A stretch of DNA of 7,259 nt from Pseudomonadota bacterium. GTDB taxonomy: Bacteria; Pseudomonadota; Alphaproteobacteria; Acetobacterales; Acetobacteraceae. The position numbers were made by a program, and so were the translations under genes. Positions 5,736-7,259 of this stretch are shown one piece after another; the first letter of the stretch is position 1; the number at the start of each line of letters is the position of its first letter. The notes under the pieces were generated by a model, which was given only the letters and a program-made list of their open reading frames with translations, was not told where the DNA came from and ran no database searches. The DNA lies in contig JAJZCS010000097.1 in NCBI GenBank assembly GCA_021829055.1, positions 1-7,259 on the forward strand, read 5' to 3'.

Positions 5736-7259
5736 ATGCTCCGTCTCACCCAAATTGTTCTCCCCGTTGGTCACGATGATGCGGATCTTCGGCGCGCGGT
5801 ACTTGTGCGTTTGGGTATCACAGAAGAGGCCTTGCGAGGGGTCACTGTTTTTCGCCGGGCAGTCGACGCGCGCCGAAAATCAGCCATCCGATTAACCTAC
5901 ACGATCGACGCGGATGTTGCTGATGAGGCCGCGCTATTGGAACGTGCCGACCAACGGTCAAAGCTTTGTAAAGCCCCCGACATGACCTACAAACCAGTGC
6001 GGGTACGAGAAGCCATGGCTCGGCCAGTCGTCATTGGTACGGGGCCGTGCGGTATCTTTGCGGCACTGATCCTCGCGGAAGCAGGTCTGCGCCCTATCAT
6101 CCTTGAACGTGGCAAGTTGGTGCGAGAAAGGACCAAGGATGCGTGGGCCCTATGGCGGCGTGGGGTCCTGACGCCGGAGTCAAACGTGCAGTTTGGTGAA
6201 GGTGGTGCAGGGACATTTTCGGACGGAAAACTGTACAGCCAGATTAGCGACCCCAATCATCTTGGCCGGAAGGTTTTGACCGAATTTGTTGCCGCTGGCG
6301 CACCGCCAGAAATCCTCTATGTGGCTCGTCCGCATATCGGGACTTTTCGCCTCGTCGGGATGGTAGAAACGATTCGCGCGACGATCGAGCGCATGGGAGG
6401 GGAATACCGATTCGGTTCGAAGATGACTGATCTGGTCATCCACGAATCTTCGGGCGTGCGCCAGTTGCGAGGGGTCGTTTTAGAAGATGGCCAGACGATT
6501 GTGGCTGACCACGTGGTTCTGGCCATCGGCCATTCAGCTCGCGATACTTTCGTGATGCTCCGGAACCGGGGAGTATATCTCCAGCCTAAGCCGTTTTCGA
6601 TCGGCGTGCGTGTAGAGCACCCGCAATCAATGATCGATCGGGCCCGCTACGGTGAATTTGCCGGCAACCCGATGCTTGGAGCTGCTGATTACAAACTGGT
6701 TCATCATGCGTCTAATGGTCGTACGGTTTACAGTTTCTGCATGTGTCCTGGCGGCACTGTGGTTGCCGCGACGTCGGAAGCCGGGCATGTCGTAACGAAT
6801 GGAATGAGTCAGTACTCACGCAATGAACGCAACGCCAACGCCGCCTTGGTCGTCGGTGTGACGCCGGCTGATTATCAGGGCGATGTCTTGGCAGGGATGT
6901 TGTTTCAGTGCGAACTTGAGACCCGTGCTTACGTTGCGGGAGGGTCAACTTATTACGCGCCTGCCCAACTGCTGGGAGATTTCTGTGCCGACCGCCCATC
7001 CGTCAGTTTCGGCGCTGTATTGCCCTCGTACAAGCCGGGAGTAACGCTAACAAATTTGGTGGGCTGCTTACCCACCTACGCGACGGAAGCAATTCGCGAG
7101 GCTTTACCCGTTTTTGGCCGTACGATTCCCGGTTTTGACCGGGAAGATGCGGTCCTGACCGGCGTCGAAACGCGCACGTCTTCGCCGGTTCGAATTACGC
7201 GTAGACAGGATGGCCAGAGCCGAAACACAAACGGTCTATTTCCGGCTGGCGAGGGTGCT
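5736..7259 (+). CDS. FAD-dependent dehydrogenase, COG2509-like (partial, runs off the window)
   Basis: An uninterrupted frame of 508 codons from ATG 5736 to the last base. The start MLRLTQIVLPVGHDDADLRRAV and VTVFRRAVDARRKSAI (36-51) form the N-terminal domain typical of this family, about 90 residues. Next comes a Rossmann FAD site, VVIGTGPCGIFAALILAEAG (98-117), with ILERG (122-126) closing the beta-alpha-beta unit. Conserved blocks include FGEGGAGTFSDGKLYS (153-168), VLAIGHSARDTF (261-272), YSFCMCPGGTVVAATSE (332-348) and ETRTSSPVRI (478-487). The window ends in GLFPAGEGA, the start of the C-terminal FAD-contacting glycine motif, so about 30-45 residues are missing. The family is a predicted flavin oxidoreductase with no firmly assigned substrate, and no membrane segment or signal peptide is seen. 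Two cysteines in CMCPGG (335 and 337) might be redox active (inference). No strong ribosome-binding site precedes the ATG; gagcgg (5725-5730) is the best candidate. Confidence 0.9.
   Translation, partial: MLRLTQIVLPVGHDDADLRRAVLVRLGITEEALRGVTVFRRAVDARRKSAIRLTYTIDADVADEAALLERADQRSKLCKAPDMTYKPVRVREAMARPVVIGTGPCGIFAALILAEAGLRPIILERGKLVRERTKDAWALWRRGVLTPESNVQFGEGGAGTFSDGKLYSQISDPNHLGRKVLTEFVAAGAPPEILYVARPHIGTFRLVGMVETIRATIERMGGEYRFGSKMTDLVIHESSGVRQLRGVVLEDGQTIVADHVVLAIGHSARDTFVMLRNRGVYLQPKPFSIGVRVEHPQSMIDRARYGEFAGNPMLGAADYKLVHHASNGRTVYSFCMCPGGTVVAATSEAGHVVTNGMSQYSRNERNANAALVVGVTPADYQGDVLAGMLFQCELETRAYVAGGSTYYAPAQLLGDFCADRPSVSFGAVLPSYKPGVTLTNLVGCLPTYATEAIREALPVFGRTIPGFDREDAVLTGVETRTSSPVRITRRQDGQSRNTNGLFPAGEGA

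Noticed and set aside
1..7259. CRISPR array, insertion sequence, tRNA or rRNA gene, or a defence-type cassette
   Set aside because: I saw no regularly spaced direct repeats, transposase motifs, terminal inverted repeats, tRNA-like folds or defence-type domains. The window is mostly housekeeping genes.

Overview
The window looks like a stretch of chromosome from an alphaproteobacterium; Acetobacteraceae or a relative is plausible, but the genus cannot be set from sequence alone. The pointers are the short prolyl-tRNA synthetase that lacks the large inserted editing domain, a tightly packed proS-lolC/E-lolD run, and an ABC-F ATPase and FAD dehydrogenase whose sequences read like alphaproteobacterial versions. 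Most genes are housekeeping. I did not find an undescribed multi-gene system.

Left edge (1-469): the first 73 bases are the end of a reading frame that strongly resembles the motif-2 segment of prolyl-tRNA synthetase, including a 21-base exact match to the intact proS further right. It ends in an early stop and is followed by a strong hairpin terminator (98-120). Bases 121-469 hold no gene I can support, although two plus-strand frames stay open there. A perfect 20-base palindrome lies at 180-199.

Central plus-strand operon (470-3703): proS, one lolC/E-type permease gene and lolD are joined by stop/start overlaps (TGATG, then ATGAGTGA), so they are probably co-transcribed and translationally coupled. 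ProS charges tRNA-Pro in the cytoplasm. The permease and LolD form the inner-membrane ABC machine that releases lipoproteins to the periplasmic carrier LolA.

Gap (3704-3863): no convincing gene and no clear terminator. A strong ribosome-binding sequence precedes a 24-codon open frame that runs antisense into the 3' end of the next gene.

Right half: a minus-strand ABC-F ATPase of the Uup type (3864-5669) is divergent from a plus-strand FAD-dependent dehydrogenase (5736 to the window edge). The dehydrogenase has no stop inside the window and lacks roughly its last 30-45 residues. Only 66 bases separate the two starts.
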